Part shown: positions 15,988 to 22,792 of the stretch, one piece after another
How the letters are laid out: every line of letters starts with the position of its first letter
Numbering within the stretch: position 1 is the stretch's first letter
NCBI GenBank assembly: GCA_903927685.1
Contig: CAIYOB010001366.1
Coordinates: 1-22,792, forward strand
DNA from: an uncultured Planctomycetaceae bacterium
GTDB taxonomy: Bacteria; Planctomycetota; Planctomycetia; Pirellulales; Pirellulaceae
Direction of reading: 5' to 3'
Length of the DNA stretch: 22,792 bases
Made by a program: the position numbers and the translations under genes
Notes under the pieces: model-generated
Seen by the model: the letters and a program-made list of their open reading frames with translations, nothing else
Database searches by the model: none
What the model was told of the DNA's origin: nothing

Positions 15988-17781
15988 CTAGCTCACGAAC
16001 TCGAAGTCTTCCAGGTCTGCACAATCCGCCGCGCCGTTCCCTTGCCAGACCAGGACGGCGTAGCGGCCAATCCTGTGCGCCCAATCCGCCCCGAGCCGCG
16101 CCCGTTCCGCCAGGGGCAGCGTGACGACCAGCCGCTTGGCCGCAGCCCGGCCGGAGGGCTGCAAGCTGTAGAACCGGTCCAGATAGCTCAGCGAGCGAAA
16201 GCAGGCCGCACGCAGCCGCTCCAGCACGTCGACCGTCAACTGCTCGGGGGCCCCACGCGGCTCCAGCGTGACCTGCAGTGTGCTGTGCGGATTGTCGTCC
16301 AGCAGGCGGGCTACCAGATCCGCGGCAGCCTGCGACCGCTGGCCGAACTGGGCGGACTGCAGCCACAGCACGAATGCCTGGGCGCGGCGCTCGGGCGGCG
16401 GGAGAGGCAGGGGCTCGACATCCAAATCGACGCGCCAGCCGCGGACCAGGGAATCGTCACTTTCGGGCAGGTCTGTCACCGGCGGTGGCAGCGGATCGAA
16501 CTCGATCCCCAGTGCCTCCTGGGCCTCGTCCATCAACGCGACCATTTGGTCGAGGCCCAGCGTCGGTGTGCCGAGCACGTAGTAAGGCGGCCGCGGCTGG
16601 AATTGCAGCCCGAGCGAAACGGCCTCCTGGCGGAACGAGGTTCCGGGCAGGATCGACAGTTGAAAGACCTGCGCGTCGCAATCGGGGCGGAAGGCGGCCA
16701 GGTAGTCCAAGCCGCGGCGCACGGAATCCACGGTATCGCCGGGCAGCCCGATAATCAGGTCGATCTTGACGCGGATTCCGGCCTCCCGCAGGGCACGCAC
16801 GCCACGCTGGAACGCGGGCAGGTTGATCGGCCGGTCCATCAGACGCTGGGTTTGTCGGTCGACCGACTGCAGGCCGACTTCGACCTCCGTGAAATTGGCT
16901 GCCTGGAGCCGATCGGCCAGGCGGGCGTCGATGCCTTCCGCCCGCAATTCGCCGAAATAGGTGAACTGCCGCTGCGGATTCCCGCGGACCAGCAGTTCCA
17001 CGAAATCACGGAAATCAGGACGCTGGTTCAGCGTGGGATCGAGGAGGACCACTTCCTCGACGCCCCGTTCGGCGGCGTGTCGCAGATTGTCCAGCACGCG
17101 TTCCGGCGAGACGGCGTAGACCCGGTCGTAGCTCTTCGGATAGTAACAGAACCGGCACTTGAAGACGCAGCCGCGAATCGTCTCCAGGAACAGCACCCGC
17201 TCGTCCGCGGCGTCCAGCGAACCGTCCAGGTACGGCGACGAGATCTCGTCGAGTGTGGCCAGCGGCACGCGTGACGCGGGCGGCGGGCCAGCCGGCGAGA
17301 CAAAGAGTCCCGGGATCGGCTCGGGGGGCCGGGCGTGCCGGACCAGCGCGGCCAACAGTTCGGCGAAGGTCTGCTCGCCTTCGCCGAACGCCGCATAGTC
17401 GACCGCCGCGTGTTGGAGCACCCAGGCATTGTCGGCGGTGAGTTCCGGTCCGCCCAGCACAATTTGCAGTTCGGGACAGCGGCGTTTCAGGTGGTCCGCG
17501 ATCCACAGGGTCCGCTCGATGTTCCACACATAGCACGTGAAGCCCACGAGCCACGGCTGCCGAGCCAGGATTGCGTTCACCAAGGCTTGATCGCCGCTGG
17601 CGTTGGCCACCGCGGTCGGCAGCAACTCAATCCGATACGCCGCTTCCAAACCCCGTTTCCGCGCCAGCAGGCGGAGATAGCCCGCCGCCAGCGGGACGTT
17701 ATGCCGGACGGGAACCGATCCGGCCGGCGGGATCGGCAGTTGGACCAGGAGCACCGTGCGCGAGGCGGACGGGAGGCCCAT
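15988..17781 (-). CDS. Radical SAM protein with B12-binding-like N-terminal domain
   Basis: This 597-aa protein's ATG directly follows the FKBP gene's TAG (no spacer), so it is probably translated by coupling. The radical SAM cluster motif CX3CX2C is at 205/209/212 ([12 protein letters not shown]), and the TIM-barrel continues with GLQSVD and [10 protein letters not shown]. Residues 1-150 resemble a cobalamin-binding Rossmann domain ([28 protein letters not shown]), but no DxHxxG is seen, so cobalamin may not bind in the usual way. The C-terminal 380-597 is unassigned, as in many members of this class. The substrate is unknown. Such enzymes include methyltransferases and the BchE and hopanoid types. 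The family call is firm, the function open. Confidence 0.9.
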   Translation of the reverse strand: MGLPSASRTVLLVQLPIPPAGSVPVRHNVPLAAGYLRLLARKRGLEAAYRIELLPTAVANASGDQALVNAILARQPWLVGFTCYVWNIERTLWIADHLKRRCPELQIVLGGPELTADNAWVLQHAAVDYAAFGEGEQTFAELLAALVRHARPPEPIPGLFVSPAGPPPASRVPLATLDEISSPYLDGSLDAADERVLFLETIRGCVFKCRFCYYPKSYDRVYAVSPERVLDNLRHAAERGVEEVVLLDPTLNQRPDFRDFVELLVRGNPQRQFTYFGELRAEGIDARLADRLQAANFTEVEVGLQSVDRQTQRLMDRPINLPAFQRGVRALREAGIRVKIDLIIGLPGDTVDSVRRGLDYLAAFRPDCDAQVFQLSILPGTSFRQEAVSLGLQFQPRPPYYVLGTPTLGLDQMVALMDEAQEALGIEFDPLPPPVTDLPESDDSLVRGWRVDLDVEPLPLPPPERRAQAFVLWLQSAQFGQRSQAAADLVARLLDDNPHSTLQVTLEPRGAPEQLTVDVLERLRAACFRSLSYLDRFYSLQPSGRAAAKRLVVTLPLAERARLGADWAHRIGRYAVLVWQGNGAADCADLEDFEFVS

Positions 17782-18501
17782 CTACTGGATCGCCAGCAAT
17801 TCAACATCGAAGACCAGCACGGCGTGCGGCCCGATCAGATCGCCGGCTCCCCGGGCGCCGTAGGCCAGTTCCGAGGGGATGAACAGCCGCCACTTGTCGC
17901 CGACGTGCATCAGCTGCAGGGCTTCCGTCCAGCCCGGGATGACGCCGTTGACTTGGAACGACACCGGTTGACCGGTCCGTTGCGAGCTGTCGAACACCTT
18001 GCCGTCAATCAGCGTGCCTTCGTAGTGAACCTGCACGGTGTCGGTGGCTTTGGGCGTCGCGCCGGCCGGGCCGGACTTGATAATCTGGTACTGCAGTCCG
18101 CTGGCCGTAGCCTTGACGCCCGGCTTCTTGGCGTTGGCGACCAGGAACGCCTGGCCCGCTTGCTTGTTCTTTTCGCTGGCAACCGCCTGGCGTTGCTCGC
18201 GTCCCGCCTGGACCGCGCGGCTGAACGCCTGGAACGCCGCCTGGAGTTCCGCGTCGGTATAACGCGGCTTCTGGCCCAGCATGCCGTCTTTCAGGCCCAG
18301 GATCAGCTGGTCCAAGTTGATTTCGACTCCATCCGACTTGAATTGCCCGGCAATCTGCTGGCCGATCCCGTAGCTGGCGACGTCGGTCGCCGTCTTGGCG
18401 TCCACTGGGGCGGCGGCGGCGGTCTTGGGGGCCGGAGCATCCGCGGCATTGACGGCGGAAACGGCGGACAGGAGGAGCACGAGCGAACAGCAGCGTTTCA
18501 T
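17782..18501 (-). CDS. FKBP-type peptidyl-prolyl cis-trans isomerase, exported
   Basis: The chosen start is ATG 18501, preceded by AAGGAAA; the product is 239 aa. Residues 1-19 form a signal peptide (basic MKR, hydrophobic core, VNA site), so the protein acts in the periplasm. Residues 38-145 match the FKBP N-terminal dimerisation domain (SYGIGQQIAGQFKSDGVEIN, then a long helix). Residues 153-237 are the catalytic FKBP fold (VQVHYEGTLIDGKVFDSS, VIPGWTEALQLMHVGDKWR, IPSELAYG), with Tyr160, Asp171, Ile188, Trp191 and Tyr214 in their expected active-site positions. This is the FkpA/FklB/Mip type, which speeds proline isomerisation during envelope protein folding. The stop abuts the radical SAM start. 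A 153-nt divergent gap separates it from the hydrolase gene. Confidence 0.93.
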   Translation of the reverse strand: MKRCCSLVLLLSAVSAVNAADAPAPKTAAAAPVDAKTATDVASYGIGQQIAGQFKSDGVEINLDQLILGLKDGMLGQKPRYTDAELQAAFQAFSRAVQAGREQRQAVASEKNKQAGQAFLVANAKKPGVKATASGLQYQIIKSGPAGATPKATDTVQVHYEGTLIDGKVFDSSQRTGQPVSFQVNGVIPGWTEALQLMHVGDKWRLFIPSELAYGARGAGDLIGPHAVLVFDVELLAIQ

Positions 18502-18654
18502 GAACTGGGTTTCCTTGGGTTGGAGATTTCGGACATCCCGACGGCGCCCCGGACTCGTGCCGGCGGCGTCGAGCGTGTAGATTGTGACGACTGGGCGGTC
18601 CTGATGCCAAGGGGGCAAGGGTCCGATTCCCTCGCAAATGGTGAGGTAGCGACG

Positions 18655-19626
18655 ATGTTTCGGCGGATCCTGACGACGATGGCGGTCGCCGCTGCGGCCC
18701 TGGTGGTCGTTTCCGGGGCGGCGGCCGGCGAGCGCCGCAAGGTGACGATTCGCAGCACGGCCGATGGCTCGGACCAGCCCTGTTACCTGATCGTGCCCGA
18801 AGGTCTTACGTCCGCCGGACCACCCGTGCCCCTGTTGGTTTCATTGCATTCGTGGAGTGCCGACGTCGAGCAGCGGAATGAGCCCTTGGAAAAACTGGCC
18901 GAGCAGAAGGGATGGCTGTACCTGTTCCCGCACTTTCGTGGTCCGAACCAGCAGCCGGACGCGTGCGGCTCCGAGAAAGCCCGGCAGGACATCCTGGATG
19001 CGGTCGCCTGGGCCCGGCAGCACTATCCCGTCGATTCGCGGCGGGTGTACTTGACCGGCGCCTCCGGCGGCGGATACATGACCATGCTCATGGCCGGACG
19101 GCATCCGGACGTCTGGGCGGCCGCCAGTGCCTGGGTCGGGATCAGCGATCTGGCCGCTTGGCACGCGAGCCAGGCCCAAACGCGTTACGGGGCGATGCTC
19201 CGCCAGTGCTGTGGCGGCGCACCGGGGGACAGTGCCCAGGTGGATCGCGAATACCGCGAACGTTCGCCGCTGACGCATCTGGCCGGAGCTCGGGACGTGC
19301 CGTTGGACCTGAGCGCCGGCGTGCACGACGGCCATCGCGGCAGCGTGCCGATCCGGCACACGCTGGACGCGTTCAATGTCATCGCCCGCGCCCGCGGAGC
19401 GACACCGATCAGTGAGCCGGAGATCGAGCAGCTGAGCCGCGTGGAGGGAAAACTGGAACATCCGCAACCGGGCGACGAAGGCGAAGACCCGACGTTCGGG
19501 CGGAGAATCTACCTCCGGCGTTGGGCGGGACCGGTACGGGTCACCATCTTTGAGGGCGGCCACGAGGATCTCGCCGCGGCGACGGTCGCGTGGCTGGAGA
19601 CGCATCGGCGCGCGGGGGCCGAGTAG
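18655..19626 (+). CDS. Exported alpha/beta-hydrolase (esterase, LpqC/PHB depolymerase-like)
   Basis: This 323-aa protein starts at ATG 18655 with GAGG at 18643-18646. The frame is open far upstream, but only by shadowing the genes on the other strand. A signal peptide covers residues 1-24 (MFRRILTTMA, then AALVVVSGAAA). The alpha/beta-hydrolase core includes PLLVSLHSWS (oxyanion region) and the nucleophile elbow GASGGG with Ser137. Probable partners are Asp225 in VHDGHRG and His303 in EGGHEDL. The layout fits secreted esterases such as the polyhydroxybutyrate depolymerase/acetylxylan esterase group. The substrate is unknown. The gene is divergent from FKBP and ends in a convergent gap carrying a palindromic repeat. 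Confidence 0.85.
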   Translation: MFRRILTTMAVAAAALVVVSGAAAGERRKVTIRSTADGSDQPCYLIVPEGLTSAGPPVPLLVSLHSWSADVEQRNEPLEKLAEQKGWLYLFPHFRGPNQQPDACGSEKARQDILDAVAWARQHYPVDSRRVYLTGASGGGYMTMLMAGRHPDVWAAASAWVGISDLAAWHASQAQTRYGAMLRQCCGGAPGDSAQVDREYRERSPLTHLAGARDVPLDLSAGVHDGHRGSVPIRHTLDAFNVIARARGATPISEPEIEQLSRVEGKLEHPQPGDEGEDPTFGRRIYLRRWAGPVRVTIFEGGHEDLAAATVAWLETHRRAGAE

Positions 19627-19648
19627 TTGCCGTGCCACGGCATGGTCG

Positions 19649-19737
19649 GGGTGCCTGGGGTCGAGTGCAGCGAGCCCCCAGAGGCTGAACGGCTGGGGGC
19701 TCGCCTCTCGTCCCTGGTGGCTCGACCCCAGGCACCC
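19649..19737. repeat. Palindromic repeat, family 2, copy B (convergent gap)
   Basis: This is a second copy of the element at 13830-13917. The outer arms GGGTGCCTGGGGTCGAG at 19649-19665 and CTCGACCCCAGGCACCC at 19721-19737 are perfectly complementary over 17 bp. Inner arms are GCGAGCCCCCAG at 19670-19681 and CTGGGGGCTCGC at 19693-19704. It lies between the hydrolase gene and the metallo-hydrolase gene, which converge. Confidence 0.9.
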
Positions 19738-19743
19738 AACTCC

Positions 19744-20424
19744 TCAGATCCGCTCCCGGCCGGGTTCGCCGATGGCACGAACGAACGGGTTGAAGCGTTT
19801 TTCTTCGCCGATGGTGGTCGAGTCGCCGTGGCCCGGCATGACGATCGTATCGTCCGGCAGGGTGTACAATTGGTTCCGAATCGAGTGGACGAGTTGAGTC
19901 GGATTGCTGTCCGGAAAGTCGGCCCGGCCCACGCTGCCTTCGAACAGCATGTCGCCGCCGAACAGCACCCACGGCGAATCGTCCTTCCAGAGATAGACCA
20001 CGTGCCCGCTGGAATGGCCGGGCGTCTCGAGAACCGCGAACGCCATTCCCGCGGCCTCGACGATATCGTTGGCACGCACGTAGCGGTCGGCGGGCGGGCT
20101 GGTCAACCCGATCCCGTACGTGCCGGACAGATTCTGCATCGGGTCGGTGAGCTTGGCCGCTTCCCGATGGCCGATGACCAGCGGGCAATCCGGAAACCGT
20201 TTCTTCAACGCCCCGTTGCCGGCGATATGATCGGCGTGTCCGTGTGTATTCAGGATGGCGGCCAGGGTTAAACCCCGCTCCCGGAGGTGGTCGATAATCT
20301 CCTCGGCGTCGAACCCCGGATCGACGACCACACAATCGGTGCGGTCCGACAGGCGAGCGACAAACGTATTCTCCGCGAACCACTGAGAAACCACCACGTC
20401 GACGATCAGTTTCAACTTGGTCAC
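19744..20424 (-). CDS. Metallo-beta-lactamase-fold hydrolase, glyoxalase II-like
   Basis: The chosen start is GTG 20424 (MTKLKLIVDVVV), with GGAGAGGA five bases upstream, better than the in-frame ATG at 20475. The product has 226 aa. The zinc-binding motif THGHADH gives His61, His63, Asp65 and His66. Other ligands are His137 in PGHSSGH, Asp158 in GGDMLFEGSVGR and His199 in MPGHG. This set matches the short glyoxalase II/YcbL group of hydrolases that act on thioesters such as S-lactoylglutathione, or on unknown substrates. It lacks the C-terminal glutathione-binding domain of full glyoxalase II. There is no signal peptide, so it is cytoplasmic. It converges on the hydrolase gene and diverges from the DUF1571 gene. 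Confidence 0.9.
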   Translation of the reverse strand: MTKLKLIVDVVVSQWFAENTFVARLSDRTDCVVVDPGFDAEEIIDHLRERGLTLAAILNTHGHADHIAGNGALKKRFPDCPLVIGHREAAKLTDPMQNLSGTYGIGLTSPPADRYVRANDIVEAAGMAFAVLETPGHSSGHVVYLWKDDSPWVLFGGDMLFEGSVGRADFPDSNPTQLVHSIRNQLYTLPDDTIVMPGHGDSTTIGEEKRFNPFVRAIGEPGRERI

Positions 20425-20514
20425 GAAATCCTCTCCCCTTGATTGCCATGAACCGGTAAGATGATGCGGTCGCATGGGTTATCCAGCTGCGTAAGATGAC
20501 CGCTTAGGCAAGAG

Positions 20515-20568
20515 TTGGCATCGGCTTGCCGCTCGCTAATTATTTGCCTTCGGGCAAGGCGATACAAT
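20515..20568 (+). promoter_or_regulatory. Possible promoter region and UUCG hairpin upstream of the DUF1571 gene
   Basis: In the 250-nt divergent gap there is TTGGCA at 20515-20520, then 16 nt, then TAATTA at 20537-20542, a plausible -35/-10 pair. A perfect 5-bp hairpin with a UUCG loop (TTGCC-TTCG-GGCAA, 20544-20557) follows, then a TACAAT at 20563-20568. The rest of the gap shows nothing else clear apart from the AAAGGAGG at 20659-20666. This is a weak prediction. Confidence 0.3.
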
Positions 20569-20674
20569 CAGTCGAAGTGCTTGCCCACGCAGGATTCATG
20601 GACGAACGTGACACCGGCCGGCTTTCTGTCCCGCGTCCGGGTGGTGTCAGCTCGCGGTAAAGGAGGCCGTATCG

Positions 20675-21553
20675 ATGACGATGGACAGAAAACGGGTTTG
20701 GATTGCAGGTAACCTGGCGGTATTCGCCATGCTAGCAGCGGCTTCTTGGGCCGCCGAGCCGCAGCGCGATCGCGAAAGTTTGAGTGAGCCGGTGTTGCGG
20801 GTGGCCAGCAAAGCGCCGGCGCCGAAGCACCCGCTGGATCCCGCGCTGGATATCGCTCGGGATGGCGTGAAGAACATTCGCGCTTCGATCGCCGATTACA
20901 CCTGCACGCTGGTCAAACGGGAACGGATTGACGGCCAGTTGCTCGATTACGAGTACATGTTCGTCAAGATCCGCAATCGCAAGATTGTGGACAACCAGGT
21001 CGTCGTGCCGTTCAGCGTGTACATGTACTTCCTGAAGCCGGCCGACATGAAGGGCCGGGAGTGCATCTACATTGAGGGCCGCAACGAGGACAAACTGGTG
21101 GCGCACGAAGGCGGCACCAAGGGCAAGTTCCTGCCCACGGTCTGGCTGCACCCGACGGGCGTGATCGCGATGCGGAACCAACGCTATCCGATCACCGACC
21201 TGGGGCTGGAGAACCTGGTCCTGAAGCTGATCGAGCGGGGCGAATTGGACAAGGCCGCGGGCCGCCGCGAATGCGAAGTCACGTTCCACGAGAACGCCAA
21301 GATCAATGGGCGGACGTGCACGCTGCTGCAAGTCAAGAACGCCGTGGCGACCGAGAATCTCGATTTCCACATGGCCCAGATCTTCATCGACAACGAACTG
21401 AATGTCCCCGTTCGGTATGTCGCCTATGACTTCCCGCCGAAAGAGGGCGACCCGCTGCCGGTGATCGAGGAATACACCTACCTGAACCTGAAGGTCAATG
21501 TCGGCCTGACGGACAAGGACTTCGACCACACCAACGAAGAGTACAACTTCTAA
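20675..21553 (+). CDS. Exported DUF1571 protein
   Basis: This 292-aa protein starts at ATG 20675 with a strong AAAGGAGG at 20659-20666. Residues 1-27 look like a signal peptide (MTMDRKRVWIAGN, hydrophobic core, SWAA), so it is probably periplasmic. The body matches DUF1571, common in planctomycetes: SIADYTCTLVKRERIDGQL, SVYMYFLKPADMKGRECIYI, NEDKLVAHEGG, and RYPITDLGLENLVLKLIERG. The fold recalls the LolA/LolB-like half-barrel of lipoprotein sorting proteins, but that is inference. No enzyme motif is visible. It is transcribed alone, ending in an intrinsic terminator. Confidence 0.85.
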   Translation: MTMDRKRVWIAGNLAVFAMLAAASWAAEPQRDRESLSEPVLRVASKAPAPKHPLDPALDIARDGVKNIRASIADYTCTLVKRERIDGQLLDYEYMFVKIRNRKIVDNQVVVPFSVYMYFLKPADMKGRECIYIEGRNEDKLVAHEGGTKGKFLPTVWLHPTGVIAMRNQRYPITDLGLENLVLKLIERGELDKAAGRRECEVTFHENAKINGRTCTLLQVKNAVATENLDFHMAQIFIDNELNVPVRYVAYDFPPKEGDPLPVIEEYTYLNLKVNVGLTDKDFDHTNEEYNF

Positions 21554-21623
21554 ACCTGCGATGGGTGGCCTCGCCGCGAGACGTTGCTCCAGGCCACAGT
21601 TCAATCACCACCGGGATCGAGCG

Positions 21624-21656
21624 AATTCCCACGCCTTGCGCGTGGGAATTTCGTTT
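21624..21656 (+). terminator. Rho-independent terminator of the DUF1571 gene
   Basis: An 11-bp perfect stem, AATTCCCACGC (21624-21634) with GCGTGGGAATT (21640-21650) around a 5-nt loop, is followed by the T-rich TCGTTTT on the plus strand. Just beyond it is a second perfect stem, GCGGCC-GGGA-GGCCGC (21658-21673). That one could serve the convergent lptE transcript, though it has no T-run on the minus strand. Confidence 0.8.
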
Positions 21657-21688
21657 TGCGGCCGGGAGGCCGCCAAGCCGGTGGGGAT

Positions 21689-22234
21689 TTACCACCAGAC
21701 TTCCATCTGGCCGACGATTTCGCGAGCCAGATGGTTGATCGCTTCCTGTTGAGCCAGTTCGAGCGACTGGCCGGCTTCCGGGAAGAACTGGGTGGACTCC
21801 GTGATCGTGACGTTCAGCGGTCCAAACGGCATGGCGGACCGCTGCATCAGCATTTCGCCGCGGCGGCTGATCCAGCGGACTTCGAGGGTCATGTCCGTTT
21901 CGATCTCTCGCACGTCGTCGTACATGTTTTCCGCCACGGCCCGTTTACGTTCCGCGACGATCCGGCCGCTGAGCACGCTGTCTGCATCCGTCGAAGCGAC
22001 GACCTTGTACGGGGTGCGGGCTTCGATGTCCTTGACCACCGCCTCGGTCAGCCGCTCGCCCAGATTGCGGCGCAAGCTGTCGGACTCGAACACCGGCACA
22101 TGGACCGTGCGAATATCGGGGCGAAACAGGGTGGAATGGCCAAGCTGATAGCGAGCGCAGCCCCCAACCAGCGCAAGAATCGCCACGGCGACCGAGGCCT
22201 GCAGCCGGATTGGGATGCCACGCGTGCGACTCAT
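21689..22234 (-). CDS. lptE: LPS assembly lipoprotein LptE
   Basis: The chosen start is ATG 22234, with AAGGACGGAAG upstream; the frame is open further up but overlaps the preceding gene. The 181-aa product has a lipoprotein signal with lipobox VGGC, acylated at Cys26, followed by ARYQLG. The next part, RTVHVPVFESDSLRRNLGER, then LTEAVVKDIEARTPYKVV and DSVLSGRIV, fits the LptE family (older name DUF4136-like/RlpB), which plugs the LptD outer-membrane channel for LPS insertion. It lies 14 nt after the bamD-like gene, a neighbour pair that makes sense for outer-membrane assembly. Sequence conservation in LptE is weak, so the call leans on the pattern and context. Confidence 0.8.
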   Translation of the reverse strand: MSRTRGIPIRLQASVAVAILALVGGCARYQLGHSTLFRPDIRTVHVPVFESDSLRRNLGERLTEAVVKDIEARTPYKVVASTDADSVLSGRIVAERKRAVAENMYDDVREIETDMTLEVRWISRRGEMLMQRSAMPFGPLNVTITESTQFFPEAGQSLELAQQEAINHLAREIVGQMEVWW

Positions 22235-22248
22235 GCCAGCTTCCGTCC

Positions 22249-22792
22249 TTAACGCCGCTTGGGGCTGGAACCCGAGGTGGCCATCAGCGGCTTGGCGTTG
22301 TCTTCCTTGGGAAACGCCTCGACCAGCCACTGGAACCGTTGAGGCGGGACGGCGGGCTTGTCCGCAATCTCGCCCATCCGGGACCGGGCCCTTTCCGCGA
22401 ACGGCGTTTCGGAAAAGTCTTTTGCCAGGATCTCATAATAGAACCGGGCCGCCCCGTACTCGCCGCGGCGATCGTAGTACTGCCCCAGACTCCATTCCCG
22501 CTCGGCCTTCTTGAAGCGGACTTCGGCATAGGCTCGCGTCAGATACTCCCGCTCCTTCCCCGATTCCTGCGGGAACTGCCGCTGGATCTGCTTGACCAAC
22601 TTCTCCGCCTCGTCCAGCGGGGCTCCGGAGTAGTCCGTCCCTTCGTAAGTCAGCAGTTTGGATTTGAGGCCCAGCAGGTGCGCTCGGTATTGGTGCTCAC
22701 TGCTGGGGAAGGTCTTGCGCAAGTCGGTGTAGAAACCGTCCGCGTCCAGGTAGCGTTGCTTGGCAAAATACGCGTTGCCCGCGGCCAGCGTC
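22249..22792 (-). CDS. BamD-like outer membrane assembly lipoprotein (5' end cut by window)
   Basis: The frame is open to the window edge, so the N-terminus and any lipobox are missing. About 180 residues are visible, ending at the TTA (TAA) of 22249-22251. The segment shows tetratricopeptide-type helices: NAYFAKQRYLDADGFYTDLR, then AEREWSLGQYYDRRGEYGAA and RFYYEILAKDFSETPFAERA. These are the features of BamD (YfiO), the TPR lipoprotein of the BAM complex that inserts beta-barrel proteins in the outer membrane. A variable proline-rich tail follows. It lies just upstream of lptE in the same operon. Another TPR protein cannot be excluded without the N-terminus. Confidence 0.75.
   Translation of the reverse strand, partial: TLAAGNAYFAKQRYLDADGFYTDLRKTFPSSEHQYRAHLLGLKSKLLTYEGTDYSGAPLDEAEKLVKQIQRQFPQESGKEREYLTRAYAEVRFKKAEREWSLGQYYDRRGEYGAARFYYEILAKDFSETPFAERARSRMGEIADKPAVPPQRFQWLVEAFPKEDNAKPLMATSGSSPKRR

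Noticed and set aside
18610..18640. Sequence like a tRNA T-arm (GGGTCCGATTCCC)
   Set aside because: The loop departs from the T-loop consensus and I found no anticodon arm or acceptor stem around it.
17335..18654. Long plus-strand extension of the hydrolase frame
   Set aside because: It is antisense to the radical SAM and FKBP genes, which have clear motifs; the hydrolase has its own signal peptide and ribosome site at 18655.

Overview
The window is about 22.8 kb of GC-rich, gene-dense DNA that most resembles a member of the Planctomycetota, probably of the Pirellulales type. This placement is inferred from gene content and was not computed. The clues are a run of very large prepilin-like (type II secretion pseudopilin) proteins, a DUF1571 protein, a Tat-exported prenyltransferase/squalene-oxidase-repeat protein, an HNH endonuclease paired with a small partner, and families of long palindromic intergenic repeats. 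Genes for lipid A and LPS export (lpxD, lpxI, lptE) and a bamD-like gene point to a Gram-negative style outer membrane.

Region 1 (1-12678, plus strand) is a type II secretion/type IV pilus-like pseudopilin cluster. In order it holds a GspG-like C-terminus cut by the window edge, a 395-aa prepilin, a GspH-like protein, a GspI/PilV-like protein, a 1661-aa GspK-like protein and a 560-aa GspJ-like protein. Four of them show a clear prepilin peptidase site with Glu at +5. The giant one has the same N-terminal layout but lacks that Glu, as GspK proteins do. Between the GspK-like and GspJ-like genes sits an accessory patch (about 9237-10983) with heptamer tandem repeats, a small gene overlapping an HNH endonuclease gene, a Phd-like antitoxin with a small acidic partner, and a nest of palindromic repeats. 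The cluster is followed after 43 nt by the Tat-exported terpene-cyclase-fold protein (12722-13771).

Region 2 (13921-18501, minus strand) holds lpxI and lpxD (4-nt overlap), then a radical SAM protein and an exported FKBP-type prolyl isomerase, whose stop and start codons abut directly. A divergent gene (18655-19626, plus) encodes an exported alpha/beta-hydrolase. It converges on a glyoxalase-II-like metallo-beta-lactamase hydrolase (19744-20424, minus).

Region 3 (20675-22792) has an exported DUF1571 protein on the plus strand, ended by a good intrinsic terminator. It converges on lptE and a 5'-truncated bamD-like gene on the minus strand.

Two palindromic repeat families stand out. One, with TGGCCTTCGGCCA hairpins, occurs in the leaders of the GspK-like and GspJ-like genes. 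The other, with GGGTGCCTGGGGTCGAG arms, lies in the convergent gaps at about 13.8 kb and 19.7 kb. Together the genes describe envelope biogenesis and protein export across an outer membrane, with an inserted patch of selfish or defence-like genes.
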